From: an uncultured Alphaproteobacteria bacterium
Lineage (GTDB): Bacteria > Pseudomonadota > Alphaproteobacteria > Rhizobiales > Ancalomicrobiaceae
Length of the DNA stretch: 64,000 nucleotides
Assembly: GCA_937864925.1 (NCBI GenBank)
Contig: CALMFH010000153.1
Span: 43,446-107,445 of the forward strand
Direction: 5' to 3'
Made by a program: the position numbers and the translations under genes. Below are positions 1 through 8,657 of this stretch, in pieces. The stretch's first letter is position 1; every line of letters begins with the position of its first letter. The notes under the pieces are model-generated. The model was not told the DNA's origin. It worked only from the letters and a program-made list of their open reading frames with translations, and ran no database searches.

Positions 1-684
1 GCTGCCGGCCGAGCGCATCTCGGCCGCTTCCTTTCGTCCGACGATGCGGCCGTTGCGCATGAAGTAGGCGCAGTCGGCGATCTTCATCGTGATCCAGTAG
101 TTCTGCTCGACCAGCAGGATGGTGAGACCGGTCCGTCTCAGTTCCTCGAGCCGTTCGAAGACGCGCTTCACCAGGAGCGGCGCCAGACCCAACGACGGTT
201 CGTCCAGCAGCAGGAGACGCGGTCGCGACATCAGCGCTCGGCCGATCGCGAGCATCTGCTGCTGACCCCCGCTCAATTGCCAAGCCGGCGAATGCTGTCG
301 GCCGGCGATTTCCGGGAACAGCGACATGACCACTTCGATCTGTTCGCGATTGTCCTGCTTGGAGCGGGTCATGCCGCCGAGCACGAGATTCTCCCGCACC
401 GAGAGGGCGCGCGCCATGGCGCGACCTTCGGGGACGTAGGAGACGCCCATCTCGACCAGACGCCGCGCGTCCTTGCCGGTGACGTCCGTGCCGTCGAAGC
501 GGATCCGACCCGAGAAGGGCACCACCAATCCGGCGATCGACTTCATCAAGGTGGTCTTGCCGGCTCCGTTCGCTCCGAGCAGGGCCGTCAGCGACCCGCG
601 TGCCACCGTCAGGGTGACATCCTCGATGGCCACCTTGCCGTCGTAGCCGGCGACGATCTCCTCGACGAGCAACTGGTCAGTCAT
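1..684 (-). CDS. livF: Branched-chain-type ABC transporter ATPase LivF (3' end cut by window)
   Basis: This is the second ATPase of a Liv-type importer, which powers uptake of an amino acid or organic acid through the LivHM pore. The 228 visible residues show Walker A GANGAGKT (about 37-44), signature LSGGQ (about 137-141) and Walker B ending LLLLDEPS (about 157-164). The stop codon lies beyond the left edge. The ATG at 682-684 overlaps the end of livG by 8 bases, so the two are translationally coupled. LivF identity over LivG rests on the short C-terminal side and the VPEGR motif after Walker A. The substrate cannot be read from the ATPase. A close paralog lies at 6156-6899. Confidence 0.93.
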   Translation of the reverse strand, partial: MTDQLLVEEIVAGYDGKVAIEDVTLTVARGSLTALLGANGAGKTTLMKSIAGLVVPFSGRIRFDGTDVTGKDARRLVEMGVSYVPEGRAMARALSVRENLVLGGMTRSKQDNREQIEVVMSLFPEIAGRQHSPAWQLSGGQQQMLAIGRALMSRPRLLLLDEPSLGLAPLLVKRVFERLEELRRTGLTILLVEQNYWITMKIADCAYFMRNGRIVGRKEAAEMRSAGS

Positions 685-1450
685 CGCCGGTCCCCAGGTA
701 GATTTCGGCGACGCGCGGGTCGCACCGGATCTCGGCGGGCGTGCCGGAGGTGACGACGGCGCCGAAGTTGAGGACGTGGATGCGATCGCAGATCCCCATG
801 ATCAGGTCCATGTCGTGTTCGACCACGATGATGATCCGTCCCGACGCGCGCAGTTTTCCGATGGTGTCGGCGAGAGCGGCCGTCTCGGTCGAATTCAATC
901 CGGCGGCCGGTTCGTCCAGCAGTACGACGCGCGGATCGCCGACGCCGGCGCGGGCGAGTTCGACGAGGCGCATGACGCCCGGGGCGGCGTTGGCGGCGAG
1001 CAGCGCGGCGTGATCGCCGAGACCGACGAACTCGAGCGCCCTTCGCGCCCTGTTCTCCGCCTCATCGCGATCGCCGAAACGCCGCGGGATCGGCAACAGC
1101 GCGTCGATCCAGCCCGAACGGCGCGCGGTGTTGAGGCCGACGATCACGTTCTCGAGCAGCGTGAGTTCGGACGAGAGCGCGGCATGTTGGAAGGTGCGGA
1201 CGATTCCGCGATCGGCGCGACCGACCGTCGGGACGGCATTCAGGACCTCACCATCGTAGCTCACCGTCCCCCGCGAGGGACGATAGTGGCCGGTGAGACA
1301 GTTGAAGAAGCTCGTCTTGCCGGCGCCGTTTGGCCCGATCAGTCCAGTGATCTCGCCCGGCTGGAAATCCAGGCTCACGTCCCGCAGCACGTGCAGGCCG
1401 CCGAAGCTCAGGTCGACGTTTTTCACGATCAGAGAGGCGCGGTCAGACAC
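677..1450 (-). CDS. livG: Branched-chain-type ABC transporter ATPase LivG
   Basis: First ATPase of the Liv-type importer, 257 residues, close to the family length. Walker A GPNGAGKT is at about 39-46 and Walker B VVLLDEPAAGLNS is visible. The C-loop is unusual: where most LivG proteins have a Gly-x-Gln-type signature, this one reads APGVMRL, and the second LivG of the window has a similar PPGTLRL. The start is a GTG at 1448-1450 preceded by GGAGG, and it overlaps the livM stop by 8 bases. It sits in the order livK-livH-livM-livG-livF, all on the minus strand. Confidence 0.93.
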   Translation of the reverse strand: MSDRASLIVKNVDLSFGGLHVLRDVSLDFQPGEITGLIGPNGAGKTSFFNCLTGHYRPSRGTVSYDGEVLNAVPTVGRADRGIVRTFQHAALSSELTLLENVIVGLNTARRSGWIDALLPIPRRFGDRDEAENRARRALEFVGLGDHAALLAANAAPGVMRLVELARAGVGDPRVVLLDEPAAGLNSTETAALADTIGKLRASGRIIIVVEHDMDLIMGICDRIHVLNFGAVVTSGTPAEIRCDPRVAEIYLGTGDD

Positions 1451-2432
1451 GATGGTTTCGCCTCCGACGCACGCGGCGAACGATCGCGGGAACCGTCACG
1501 TTGAAGACGATGATGACCCCGAGGAGCGCCAAGCCGTAGATGATCAGGATGAACTGTCCGTAGTTCGACAGGAGCTGCGGCACCAGCGTCACGAAGGCGG
1601 CGCCGACGACGACGCCGTAGATACGGGTCGAATAGAGACTGACGACCGCTCCGACGAGCAACGTCACGGAGTTCCAGAAGATGAAGCTGTTCGGCGACAC
1701 CATCGACGTGGTGAAACCGAGGATCGATCCGCCGAAGCCGGCGATCGCGGCACTGACCGCGAAGGCGCTCAAGCGGGCGCTGCCACTGGTCATGCCGAAG
1801 GCGGCAGCGGCATGGGGATGATCGCGGGCGGTCAGGATCATCAGGCCGAGGCGTGATCCTCGGAAACGATGGGCGACGAACGTGGCGATGCAGAGTGCCG
1901 CCAGCGCGACGTAGTACTGCTGGAGGCCGCTCGCGACGCCGCCGACGATTCGAGATTCGACGAAGAGCCCTTCGAAGCCGCCCGTCACTTCGGACCAGTA
2001 GAGCAGGACTTCCGGCACACACAGGCCGAGCGCCAGGGTCACGACGCTCAGATAGACGCCGGAGAGAGTGCGGGACGGCCACGCGAACAGAAGTCCCACC
2101 GCGGCACTCACCGCCGTCGCGACCACGACACCGCCGAGGAAGGGGACATTCGGCCCGTTCTGCAGCAGAGCGATGGTGTAGGCACCGGTCGCCACGAAGA
2201 AGTTGTGCCCGATGGACACTTCGCCGCTGTAGCGGATGAGGAAGCTGACCGAGAGGATGGCGATCCCTTGTGCCAGCAGCAACGAGATCGAATAGAGCCA
2301 GAAGCTGCCGATCCAGATCGGCAACAGGCCGAGGAGGAGGACGGTTCCGATCGACAACATCCGGTCGTCGATGCGCACCGCGGATCGTCGGGTCCGGTCG
2401 GCAGGAAGAGCCGTGGTGGAGGGTTCAGACAC
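1443..2432 (-). CDS. livM: Branched-chain-type ABC transporter permease LivM
   Basis: Inner-membrane permease of the Liv-type importer, with about eight hydrophobic segments and the family motifs YSGEVSIGHNFF and PSRTLSGVYLS. I place the start at a GTG (2432), giving 329 residues, because the resulting N-terminus (VSEPS) lines up with the paralog at 7680-8657 (VSDLT) and gives the same 8-base overlap with livH. A second in-frame GTG at 2462 is possible but would overlap livH by 38 bases. Function follows from family and operon; the substrate is unknown. Confidence 0.9.
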   Translation of the reverse strand: MSEPSTTALPADRTRRSAVRIDDRMLSIGTVLLLGLLPIWIGSFWLYSISLLLAQGIAILSVSFLIRYSGEVSIGHNFFVATGAYTIALLQNGPNVPFLGGVVVATAVSAAVGLLFAWPSRTLSGVYLSVVTLALGLCVPEVLLYWSEVTGGFEGLFVESRIVGGVASGLQQYYVALAALCIATFVAHRFRGSRLGLMILTARDHPHAAAAFGMTSGSARLSAFAVSAAIAGFGGSILGFTTSMVSPNSFIFWNSVTLLVGAVVSLYSTRIYGVVVGAAFVTLVPQLLSNYGQFILIIYGLALLGVIIVFNVTVPAIVRRVRRRRNHRV

Positions 2433-3318
2433 GGGAGCCGAGCCTCTGGGAGAGGATGCCACCGGGGAAGAAGCTCAGAGAAGCCAACATGAAGGTCAGC
2501 AAGAAGGTGTTGAGCAGCTCCGGCGCGACGTAGAAGCTGAAGAGGTTGCAGGACACCCCCACGAGGATGCCGCCGATCGCACTTCCCGGAAGACTGTCGA
2601 AGCCGCCGATGACCGCCGCCGCGAACGCCTGCAACATGAAGGTCGTCACGGTGGTCGAGCTGAGGAACGTCGTCGGAACGATCAGCAATGCGGCGATCAC
2701 GCCGAGCATCGACGATGTCACCCAGGAGAACAGGTGGACCCGAGAAATGCTGAGGCCGCACACGCGTGCCGCGAAGGGATCGGTCGAGACGGCGCGAAAG
2801 GCGACGCCGAGACGGGTGCGCTCGATGACCAGGAACAAGGCCACCACCACCAGGAACGTGGCGGAGAGCACCGCGACGTCGTAGGCGGTCAACGCCATGC
2901 CGAGAATCGAGAACGAGAGATGCGGCAGCGGCAGGTCGAGCCGGAAGATGTTCGATCCGTACTGCCAGAGGATCATGCCCTGAGCGATCAGTCCGATCCC
3001 GAGCGTGGCGATCGTCGCCGTCGTGGCAGCACGCTGCAGCAATTCGGCGATCAGCCCGTAGACCAACACCGATATCGCGATCGCCCCGAGCAGAGCCGCG
3101 GCGACGGCGGCGAGCCAGGGCCAGCCCGCTCCGCCTGCCGTCAACGCATGGACCGAGAACGCCCCGTACCCGGCCAATGCGCCGTGCGCGAAGTTGACCA
3201 TCTTCGAACTCTTGAAGATCATGACCAGACCGAGTGCCCCCAGCGAATAGAGGCATCCGGTCACGATCCCTTGCCATATGACGGGCAACATCGGCCGCAC
3301 TCCGGAATGTCTTCTCAC
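2425..3318 (-). CDS. livH: Branched-chain-type ABC transporter permease LivH
   Basis: Inner-membrane permease, 297 residues. It carries the LivH N-terminal pattern WQGIVTGCLYSLGALGL followed by a FAHGALAGYGAF segment, then multiple transmembrane helices with an internal PTTFLSSTTV loop. The likely start is GTG at 3316-3318, overlapping the stop of the binding-protein gene as GTGA, which indicates coupled translation. An ATG at 3291 is an alternative but would shorten the N-terminus relative to the paralog at 8650-9543. Confidence 0.92.
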   Translation of the reverse strand: MRRHSGVRPMLPVIWQGIVTGCLYSLGALGLVMIFKSSKMVNFAHGALAGYGAFSVHALTAGGAGWPWLAAVAAALLGAIAISVLVYGLIAELLQRAATTATIATLGIGLIAQGMILWQYGSNIFRLDLPLPHLSFSILGMALTAYDVAVLSATFLVVVALFLVIERTRLGVAFRAVSTDPFAARVCGLSISRVHLFSWVTSSMLGVIAALLIVPTTFLSSTTVTTFMLQAFAAAVIGGFDSLPGSAIGGILVGVSCNLFSFYVAPELLNTFLLTFMLASLSFFPGGILSQRLGSRV

Positions 3319-4585
3319 TTGGAGACCGCGTCGAACACGACTTGCGGATAGGGGCTGAAATCGCGGACGAGCCTGAACTTTCCGGCCTCGGCGCGAATCA
3401 TGACCTCCTGGCGGGTCCCGCGGTGATCACCGGCAGTGAAGGTGATCTTGTCGGCGGCACCGGCCGAGACGCCGTCGATCGTGTTCATGACGGCGATGAG
3501 GTTCTCCCTCGTCGGCTCCTTGCCGCTCGACAGCAGACGTTCGAACGCGACGGCGAAGAGCGAGGCGCCGGTCCAGCCATTGAGGCCGAAGACGCCGAGT
3601 TTGTCGTTCGGATAATATTTGGGAACGACGGCCCGATAGGCCTCGATCGCCGGGCGATCGGCGTCGAGCGGCAGGAGCCACGACGAAAAGTACACGCCGT
3701 CCAACAGGTCGCCGGTCAATTCGTAGGTCGACGGGTCCGCGGTGAAGAAGGGGGCGAACCAGGTGCCTTTCCACGAGATGCGCGCCGCCGAGCGCAACGC
3801 ACTGGCCAGATGGGCGTTCGAACCGAAGAGGAGGACGACCTCGGCGCCCGCCGCCGAGACGCGCTGAATCTGAGCCGAGAGGTCGGTGGTGGCGACATCG
3901 AAGGAGACGTCGGTCAGAATCGTCTTCTTCCGGGACGACAGGACCAAGTCGAGGCCGAATTTCGCCCGCCGCCCCAGTTCGTCGTTCTGCCAGATCAGCG
4001 CACATTTGTCCTTGCCGAGAACGTCGAGGGCATATTGCGCACTCGATGCCGCCGAGAGGGCGTAGTCGGGCAGCAGCGGAAACATGTTCGCCTCGGCGAT
4101 GATCTTGGGCGACCCGCCGCTCGGGCGATCACCGGCAGGTTCTTGGACCTGGCGTAGGGGATGATGGCGATGTTGGGCGTGGTGCCGTTGCTGACCACCA
4201 GGGCGTAGACGTCGTCTTCTTCGACGAGACGACGCGTCGCTGCCAGACTCTGAGCCGGATCGTAGCCGTCGTCGCGAATGATGTACTGGACCTTCCAACC
4301 CCGGATGCCACCACGCTCGTTCAGGTCCTTGAAGTAGGCGTCGGCGGCATGTTGGATCGCCGCATAGAACGGAACCGGACCGGTCAGGGGTGAGAAGGCC
4401 CCGACGCGTACGACTTTGTTCGCCATGTCGATCCCGGGGAGAGACGCCGCCCGGGCCGACCGGCCACCGACGACTCCCGCCGCTAGTGCCGCGATCGCAC
4501 CACTCAAAAACTGCCGCCGGGCCGGGCGGAGCAGAGGCTTCGACGCGAGGATATCGTTGTGGTGGCCATACTTTCGATCCGTCAT
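3315..4585 (-). pseudogene. livK: Liv-type substrate-binding protein gene, single-base frameshift
   Basis: Periplasmic binding protein of the first Liv importer, in two reading frames. The 5' part starts at ATG 4583-4585 behind GGGAGG. It carries a Tat-type signal (ARRQFLSG), followed by VRVGAFSPLTGPVPFYA and DDGYDPAQS, and runs to about 4126. The 3' part continues in another frame from GGSPKIIAEANMFPLLPDY to the stop at 3315. Restoring one C in the plus-strand run at 4123-4126 (gggcgatc to gggccgatc) rebuilds VIGPSGGSPKII, which matches GPIGG at the same place in the intact paralog (11321-12529). The repaired protein would have about 423 residues. The rest of both frames is undamaged, so this is either a very recent mutation or a base-calling error. 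Confidence 0.85.
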
Positions 4586-4611
4586 CCGTCCGCCTCCCGG
4601 TGTTCTGTCAG

Positions 4612-4629
4612 ATAGACCATGTGATCTAT
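4612..4629. promoter_or_regulatory. Imperfect palindrome in the livK (first set) leader
   Basis: The plus strand reads ATAGACCATGTGATCTAT, which pairs with itself at 14 of 18 positions. It lies 27 bases upstream of the livK ATG. A possible promoter (TTGACG, 18 bases, TAGTCT on the minus strand) lies just upstream at about 4639-4668. Position and symmetry suggest a repressor site covering the transcription start. The sequence differs from the ATGCATAATGCAT sites of the second cluster, so a different regulator is likely. This is inference from symmetry only. Confidence 0.4.
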
Positions 4630-4857
4630 TTTTCGAGACTAGGGGAAGGGTACGGCCGCCGTCAACAATTTTTCTCGGCCGATTTTTCGTGACGATGTGC
4701 GAACCGATCCGCGGCGACGACCCCACCGGGACAGAGCGCGGCTCGATCGATCCCGAGACGCCACCGTTCGCCGTCGAGCCGCATTTCTCTTCACGCGTCC
4801 ACGAAGTGGGTCTTTGGGATCGGACCGTGTCGCGGGGGCTCGATCTCGGCGATCGGT

Positions 4858-4890
4858 CCGATCGGTCGAGCAGCGTCGGTGACCGATCGG
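4858..4890. terminator. Perfect 10-bp stem-loop between the two Liv operons
   Basis: CCGATCGGTC at 4858-4867 pairs exactly with GACCGATCGG at 4881-4890 across a 13-base loop. It lies about 320 bases after the SMP-30 gene stop and about 270 bases before the first livK, so it could end the second Liv operon. There is no T-run, so a factor-dependent or merely structural role is equally possible. Confidence 0.35.
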
Positions 4891-5212
4891 AGGCGTTCGA
4901 TCGGATCCGGTTGCATTCCGCTGAGGGGTGCGGCCGCCCGTGGTGCAGAAGGCGTCACGCACGATCCCGCCATACCGCCGCCGGCAGCGCGATCGCCGCC
5001 GCACGCACGACACGACCGGCCGTCGTACGGATGCTTCGACCCGTCGGAAGGACCGAAGAACTCGGTCGGTCGATGGTCCGCTTCCGACCCGACGATCGGT
5101 CACGGCCGAATGGTCACGGCGGTGCGACCGAGTGCAATTCTGCCTTCACGGCCTCGCACGCGACGCAGTGGACCTCATGGGTGTGCTCGAGAATCCAGCC
5201 GGGTCGTGCGGG

Positions 5213-6136
5213 TCATCCCGCCAGCACCAACCCGGGTCGCGGCCAGTCGACGGCGATCAGGCGTCCGGTGCCCGAGAGCGTGACATAGGCCGTCCTCATG
5301 TCCGCCCCACCGAAGCAGATGTTGGTGCAATAGGCTTCCGGCGCCTCGTGGAACTCGATGAGTTCGCCCGACGGCGAGAACACGCTGATCCCGCCCTTCA
5401 CCAGCGTCGCCACGCAGATGTTGCCGTTCGCTTCGACCGCCATCGAGTCGAAACGCTGATAGCCGGGCAGTCCGTGGACAAGACGGCCGCCGTTCGGCGA
5501 CGGCCAGGGCTCCTTCGCCACCACCCCTTCGCCGACGATGTCGAAGGCCCACAGGCGGCTGGTCTCGGTCTCCGCCACGTAGAGCGTGCCGCCGTCCGGC
5601 GACAGGGCGACGCCGTTCGGGGTGAGGATCGGGAAGATCGCCTCGCGGATCAGCGAGCCGTCGGTCCGGGCGTAGAAGACGGCGCCGCGGTCCGAGACCC
5701 GGCCGTAGGTCTTGCCGAGGTCGGTGAACCAGAAGCCCCCGGCGGCATCGAAGACGATGTCGTTCGGCCCCTTCAGCGGGATGCCGTCGCAGGAGTCGTA
5801 GAGAACCTTCGCCTCGCCGGTGACGATGTCGACCTGTTCGATCCGGCCGCTGCGGTAGTCCGAGGCGCGGCCGGTCGGACGGAGGTATCCGGTCTCGTCG
5901 CGGTACCAGTCGAAGCCGCCGTTGTTACAGACGTAGCACTTGCCGTCCGGCCCCATCGCGGCGCCGTTGGGCCCGCCGCCGAGTTCGGCGACCGTCGTCC
6001 GCCGCCCCGTCGCCGGGTCGATCCGGGTTAGCCGCCCACCCTCGATCTCGACCACCAGGACGCTGCCGTCGGGAAGCACCACCGGTCCCTCGGGGAAGCC
6101 GAGGCCGCTCGCGATTTCTCTGCCTTCGAGTCGCAT
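5213..6136 (-). CDS. SMP-30/gluconolactonase/LRE-like hydrolase
   Basis: A 307-residue beta-propeller lactonase of the SMP-30/gluconolactonase family, which hydrolyses sugar-acid or other lactones using a bound divalent metal. The typical metal-site blocks are present in order: GFPEGPVVLPDG near the N-terminus, then KGPNDIVFD, then NGVALSPDGGTLYVAET. The chosen start is ATG 6134-6136 (MRLEGREI), 19 bases after the livF stop with GGAG upstream. An upstream in-frame start would overlap livF. It is the last gene of the operon running down from livK at 12,529, so its lactone is probably related to the imported acid. The exact substrate is not deducible. Confidence 0.85.
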   Translation of the reverse strand: MRLEGREIASGLGFPEGPVVLPDGSVLVVEIEGGRLTRIDPATGRRTTVAELGGGPNGAAMGPDGKCYVCNNGGFDWYRDETGYLRPTGRASDYRSGRIEQVDIVTGEAKVLYDSCDGIPLKGPNDIVFDAAGGFWFTDLGKTYGRVSDRGAVFYARTDGSLIREAIFPILTPNGVALSPDGGTLYVAETETSRLWAFDIVGEGVVAKEPWPSPNGGRLVHGLPGYQRFDSMAVEANGNICVATLVKGGISVFSPSGELIEFHEAPEAYCTNICFGGADMRTAYVTLSGTGRLIAVDWPRPGLVLAG

Positions 6137-6155
6137 GGTGCTCACTCCGTCGATG

Positions 6156-6899
6156 TCACGCGGGGACGGCGGCGGGTGCGCCACCGCCGAGATAGGCCTC
6201 CAGCACCTCGGCGAGGCTGGTCGAGGTGTCGAGGTCCGACGCCTTCCGCGTCCCCAGGATCTGCCCGTTGCGGACGAAGCAGACCGCGTCGGCGACGCGC
6301 AGCGTCATGCGGAAGCTCTGTTCGACCAGCAGGATGGAGAGGCCGCTCTCCTCCTTGATGCGCATCAACCGCTCGAAGACGCGGCGGATGAGGAGCGGCG
6401 CCAACCCGAGCGACGGTTCGTCGAGCAGCAGGAGGCGCGGCGAACTCATCAGCGCCCGGCCGATCGCCAGCATCTGCTGCTCGCCGCCGCTCAGCATCCA
6501 GGCCGGCGACTTGGCGCGCTGTGCGATCTCCGGAAAGAGATCGAGCATCTGCGACCGCCGCGCCGCCAGGGTGCGCGAGTCGAGAAAATAGCCGCCGAGC
6601 GCCAGGTTCTCCTCGACCGTCAGGTCGGTGACGATCTCGCGCCCTTCCGGCACGTAGACGATGCCGAGGCCGACGCGCTCGCGCGCCGACAGCCGCGACA
6701 CGTCGCGCCCGTCGAAGACGACCTCGCCCTGGGCTTCGACGAGGCCGGCGATGGCCTTGAGGATCGAGGACTTGCCGGCACCGTTCGCCCCGAGGAGGGC
6801 GAACACGCTGCCCGCCGGAAAGCCGAAGGCGACGCTCTCGGCCGCCAGCGTCTTGCCGTAGCGCACGTCGAGACCGCGAACGCTCAGGAGGTCAGTCAT
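6156..6899 (-). CDS. livF: Branched-chain-type ABC transporter ATPase LivF (second set)
   Basis: A 247-residue ATPase with Walker A GANGAGKS, signature LSGGEQQ and Walker B RLLLLDEPS. It is clearly paralogous to the gene at 1-684: both contain the PSLGLAPLL stretch followed by RVFERL. ATG 6897-6899 overlaps the livG stop by 8 bases, the same overlap as in the first set. The two cassettes therefore look like products of one duplication or of a common ancestor with conserved architecture. It energises the LivHM pore encoded upstream. Confidence 0.93.
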   Translation of the reverse strand: MTDLLSVRGLDVRYGKTLAAESVAFGFPAGSVFALLGANGAGKSSILKAIAGLVEAQGEVVFDGRDVSRLSARERVGLGIVYVPEGREIVTDLTVEENLALGGYFLDSRTLAARRSQMLDLFPEIAQRAKSPAWMLSGGEQQMLAIGRALMSSPRLLLLDEPSLGLAPLLIRRVFERLMRIKEESGLSILLVEQSFRMTLRVADAVCFVRNGQILGTRKASDLDTSTSLAEVLEAYLGGGAPAAVPA

Positions 6900-7683
6900 C
6901 GTCTCCTCCGAGATAGATGCGGACGACTTCCGGGTCGGCGCGCACTTCGGCGGGCGTGCCGTGGGCGATGATCTGGCCGAAGCTGAGCACGTAGATGCGG
7001 TCGCAGAGCTGCATGATCAGATCCATGTCGTGCTCGACCACCACCACCACGAGATCCGGCCGGATCAGCCGCTGCAGCGCCCGCATCAGATCGCGGGTCT
7101 CCACCGCGTTGAGTCCCGCCGCCGGTTCGTCGAGCAGCAGCGCCTTGGGGTTTCCCGCCATGGCGCGGGCGATCTCGACGAGGCGCAGGGTGCCGGGTGG
7201 CAGTTCCGCCGGCAGGATCTCGGCGACGGCGGTGATGCCGAGGCTCTCCAGAGCGGCGAGTGCCTTGCGCCGGGCCATGGCGTCTTCCCGGGTTCCCGAG
7301 GGCAGCGGCAGGAAGGCGTTCGCCCAGCCGCTTCGTCGCTCCAGCGTCAGCCCGACCATGACGTTCTCGAGCACGGTGAGGTCCGGGCACAGCGCCATGT
7401 GTTGGAACGAGCGGGAGATACCGAGTGCGGCGCGGCGATGCGGCGGCAGGGTCTCGAGCGGCACTCCGCCGAAGGCGATGCGGCCGAGCTGAGCCCGGTA
7501 GAGCCCGGTGAGGCAGTTGAAGAGGCTGGTCTTGCCCGCCCCGTTCGGCCCGATGAGCCCGGTGATGCGGCCCGGTTCGAGGTCGACGCTGACGTCCTTG
7601 AGGACCTGGACCGCCCCGAACGACAGCCGGAGGTTCTCGGCTCTGAGACGTTGTGGGACGGATCGATTTTCGATCGCGGTCAT
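6892..7683 (-). CDS. livG: Branched-chain-type ABC transporter ATPase LivG (second set)
   Basis: A 263-residue ATPase starting at ATG 7681-7683, which overlaps the livM stop by four bases. It has Walker A GPNGAGKT and Walker B ALLLDEPAAGLNA. As in the other LivG, the C-loop deviates (PPGTLRLVEIARAM). The long ENLRLSFGAVQVLKDVSV N-terminus and the SFQHM stretch are typical of LivG. An upstream in-frame extension exists but is antisense-type arginine-rich sequence within livM, so I excluded it. Confidence 0.93.
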   Translation of the reverse strand: MTAIENRSVPQRLRAENLRLSFGAVQVLKDVSVDLEPGRITGLIGPNGAGKTSLFNCLTGLYRAQLGRIAFGGVPLETLPPHRRAALGISRSFQHMALCPDLTVLENVMVGLTLERRSGWANAFLPLPSGTREDAMARRKALAALESLGITAVAEILPAELPPGTLRLVEIARAMAGNPKALLLDEPAAGLNAVETRDLMRALQRLIRPDLVVVVVEHDMDLIMQLCDRIYVLSFGQIIAHGTPAEVRADPEVVRIYLGGDDD

Positions 7684-8657
7684 GGCCGGCCTCCGCGCGT
7701 CAGGATGCGGCGGAGGTCGGACGCCGAATTGACCGCCAGCGTCACGCCGAGGAGAACTGCGCCGTAGAGGACGGGCACCCAGTCGCCGGCGCCGGCGAGG
7801 TAGTTGGGGACGAGGGTGAGAAAGGCACCGCCGACCAGCGCCGGCACCAGGGTCAGTCCGTTGAGGCTCACCACCGATCCGACCAGGAGAAAGATCGCGC
7901 TCCACAGGGTGAAGCTGTTCGGGGAAACCGCCGAACTGGCGACCGCGACCATCGCGCCGGACATCGAGGCGAGTGTGGCGCTGAGTGCGAACACCGAGAT
8001 GCGGGCCCAACCGCGGGTGATGCCGAAGGCCTCCGCGGCTCGCGGATGGGCGCGAGCCATCAGCAGTGCCAGCCCTTGCGGCGACTTGCGCAGCCGCGCG
8101 AGAGCGAGGCAGACGAGAACGAGGAGCGCGAGCGCCAGATAGTAGCGCTGCGGTGCCTTGGGCAGGCCGGCCAGCGGATCGAGTGCGACGTAGAGCCCCT
8201 CGAACCCACCCGTGAACCTCTCAGAGTGAACCAGGATCTCGGGCAACGCCAGCGCCAGAGCCATCGTCGACACCGCGAGGTAGATCCCCGACAGGCGACG
8301 CGACGGGTAGGCGAAGACGAGACCGCCGACGAGGCCGGCGAGAGCCGCGACCGGCAGGCCGACGAAGAAGCCGACGCCCGCCTGCTTCTCCAGGATGGCC
8401 ACGGCATAGGCGCCGAGGGCGACGAAGAAGGAGTGTCCGATCGACACCTCGCCGCCGTAGCGCACCAACACACTCACCGACAGGACGCCGATCGCGTTGG
8501 CGAAGCACAGGGACAGACTGTAGATCAGATAGCCTCCTGCGCCGAACGGCAGCACCAGGAGAAGACCGACGAGGGCGACGGTGGCGAGAGTCTTCGGATC
8601 GAGCGCCCGGTTCGCGAAAGGCTGCGGGGGCGTTTCGGTTTGCGTGAGGTCAGACAC
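7680..8657 (-). CDS. livM: Branched-chain-type ABC transporter permease LivM (second set)
   Basis: Multi-span permease of about 325 residues with YGGEVSIGHSFFVALGAY and YPSRRLSGIYLAV, the blocks also seen in the first LivM. I prefer the GTG at 8655-8657 because GGAG then sits 8 bases away; a GTG two codons upstream would be only 2 bases from it. The gene overlaps livH by 8 bases. It forms the translocation pore with LivH. Confidence 0.9.
   Translation of the reverse strand: MSDLTQTETPPQPFANRALDPKTLATVALVGLLLVLPFGAGGYLIYSLSLCFANAIGVLSVSVLVRYGGEVSIGHSFFVALGAYAVAILEKQAGVGFFVGLPVAALAGLVGGLVFAYPSRRLSGIYLAVSTMALALALPEILVHSERFTGGFEGLYVALDPLAGLPKAPQRYYLALALLVLVCLALARLRKSPQGLALLMARAHPRAAEAFGITRGWARISVFALSATLASMSGAMVAVASSAVSPNSFTLWSAIFLLVGSVVSLNGLTLVPALVGGAFLTLVPNYLAGAGDWVPVLYGAVLLGVTLAVNSASDLRRILTRGGRP

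Larger units (their letters stand above)
4586..5212. other. Intergenic region, 627 bases, no gene seen
   Basis: Open frames here are arginine-rich and lack family motifs or a ribosome site, so I call no gene. The stretch contains the livK leader with its palindrome at the low end and a 10-bp perfect stem at 4858-4890. Several CGATCGG repeats cluster around that stem. No tRNA or insertion-sequence end was recognised. Confidence 0.6.

Noticed and set aside
4639..5103. Open frame of 154 codons in the gap before livK
   Set aside because: More than a quarter arginine, no ribosome site, no motif; an overlapping plus frame is equally long. Consistent with non-coding GC-rich DNA.
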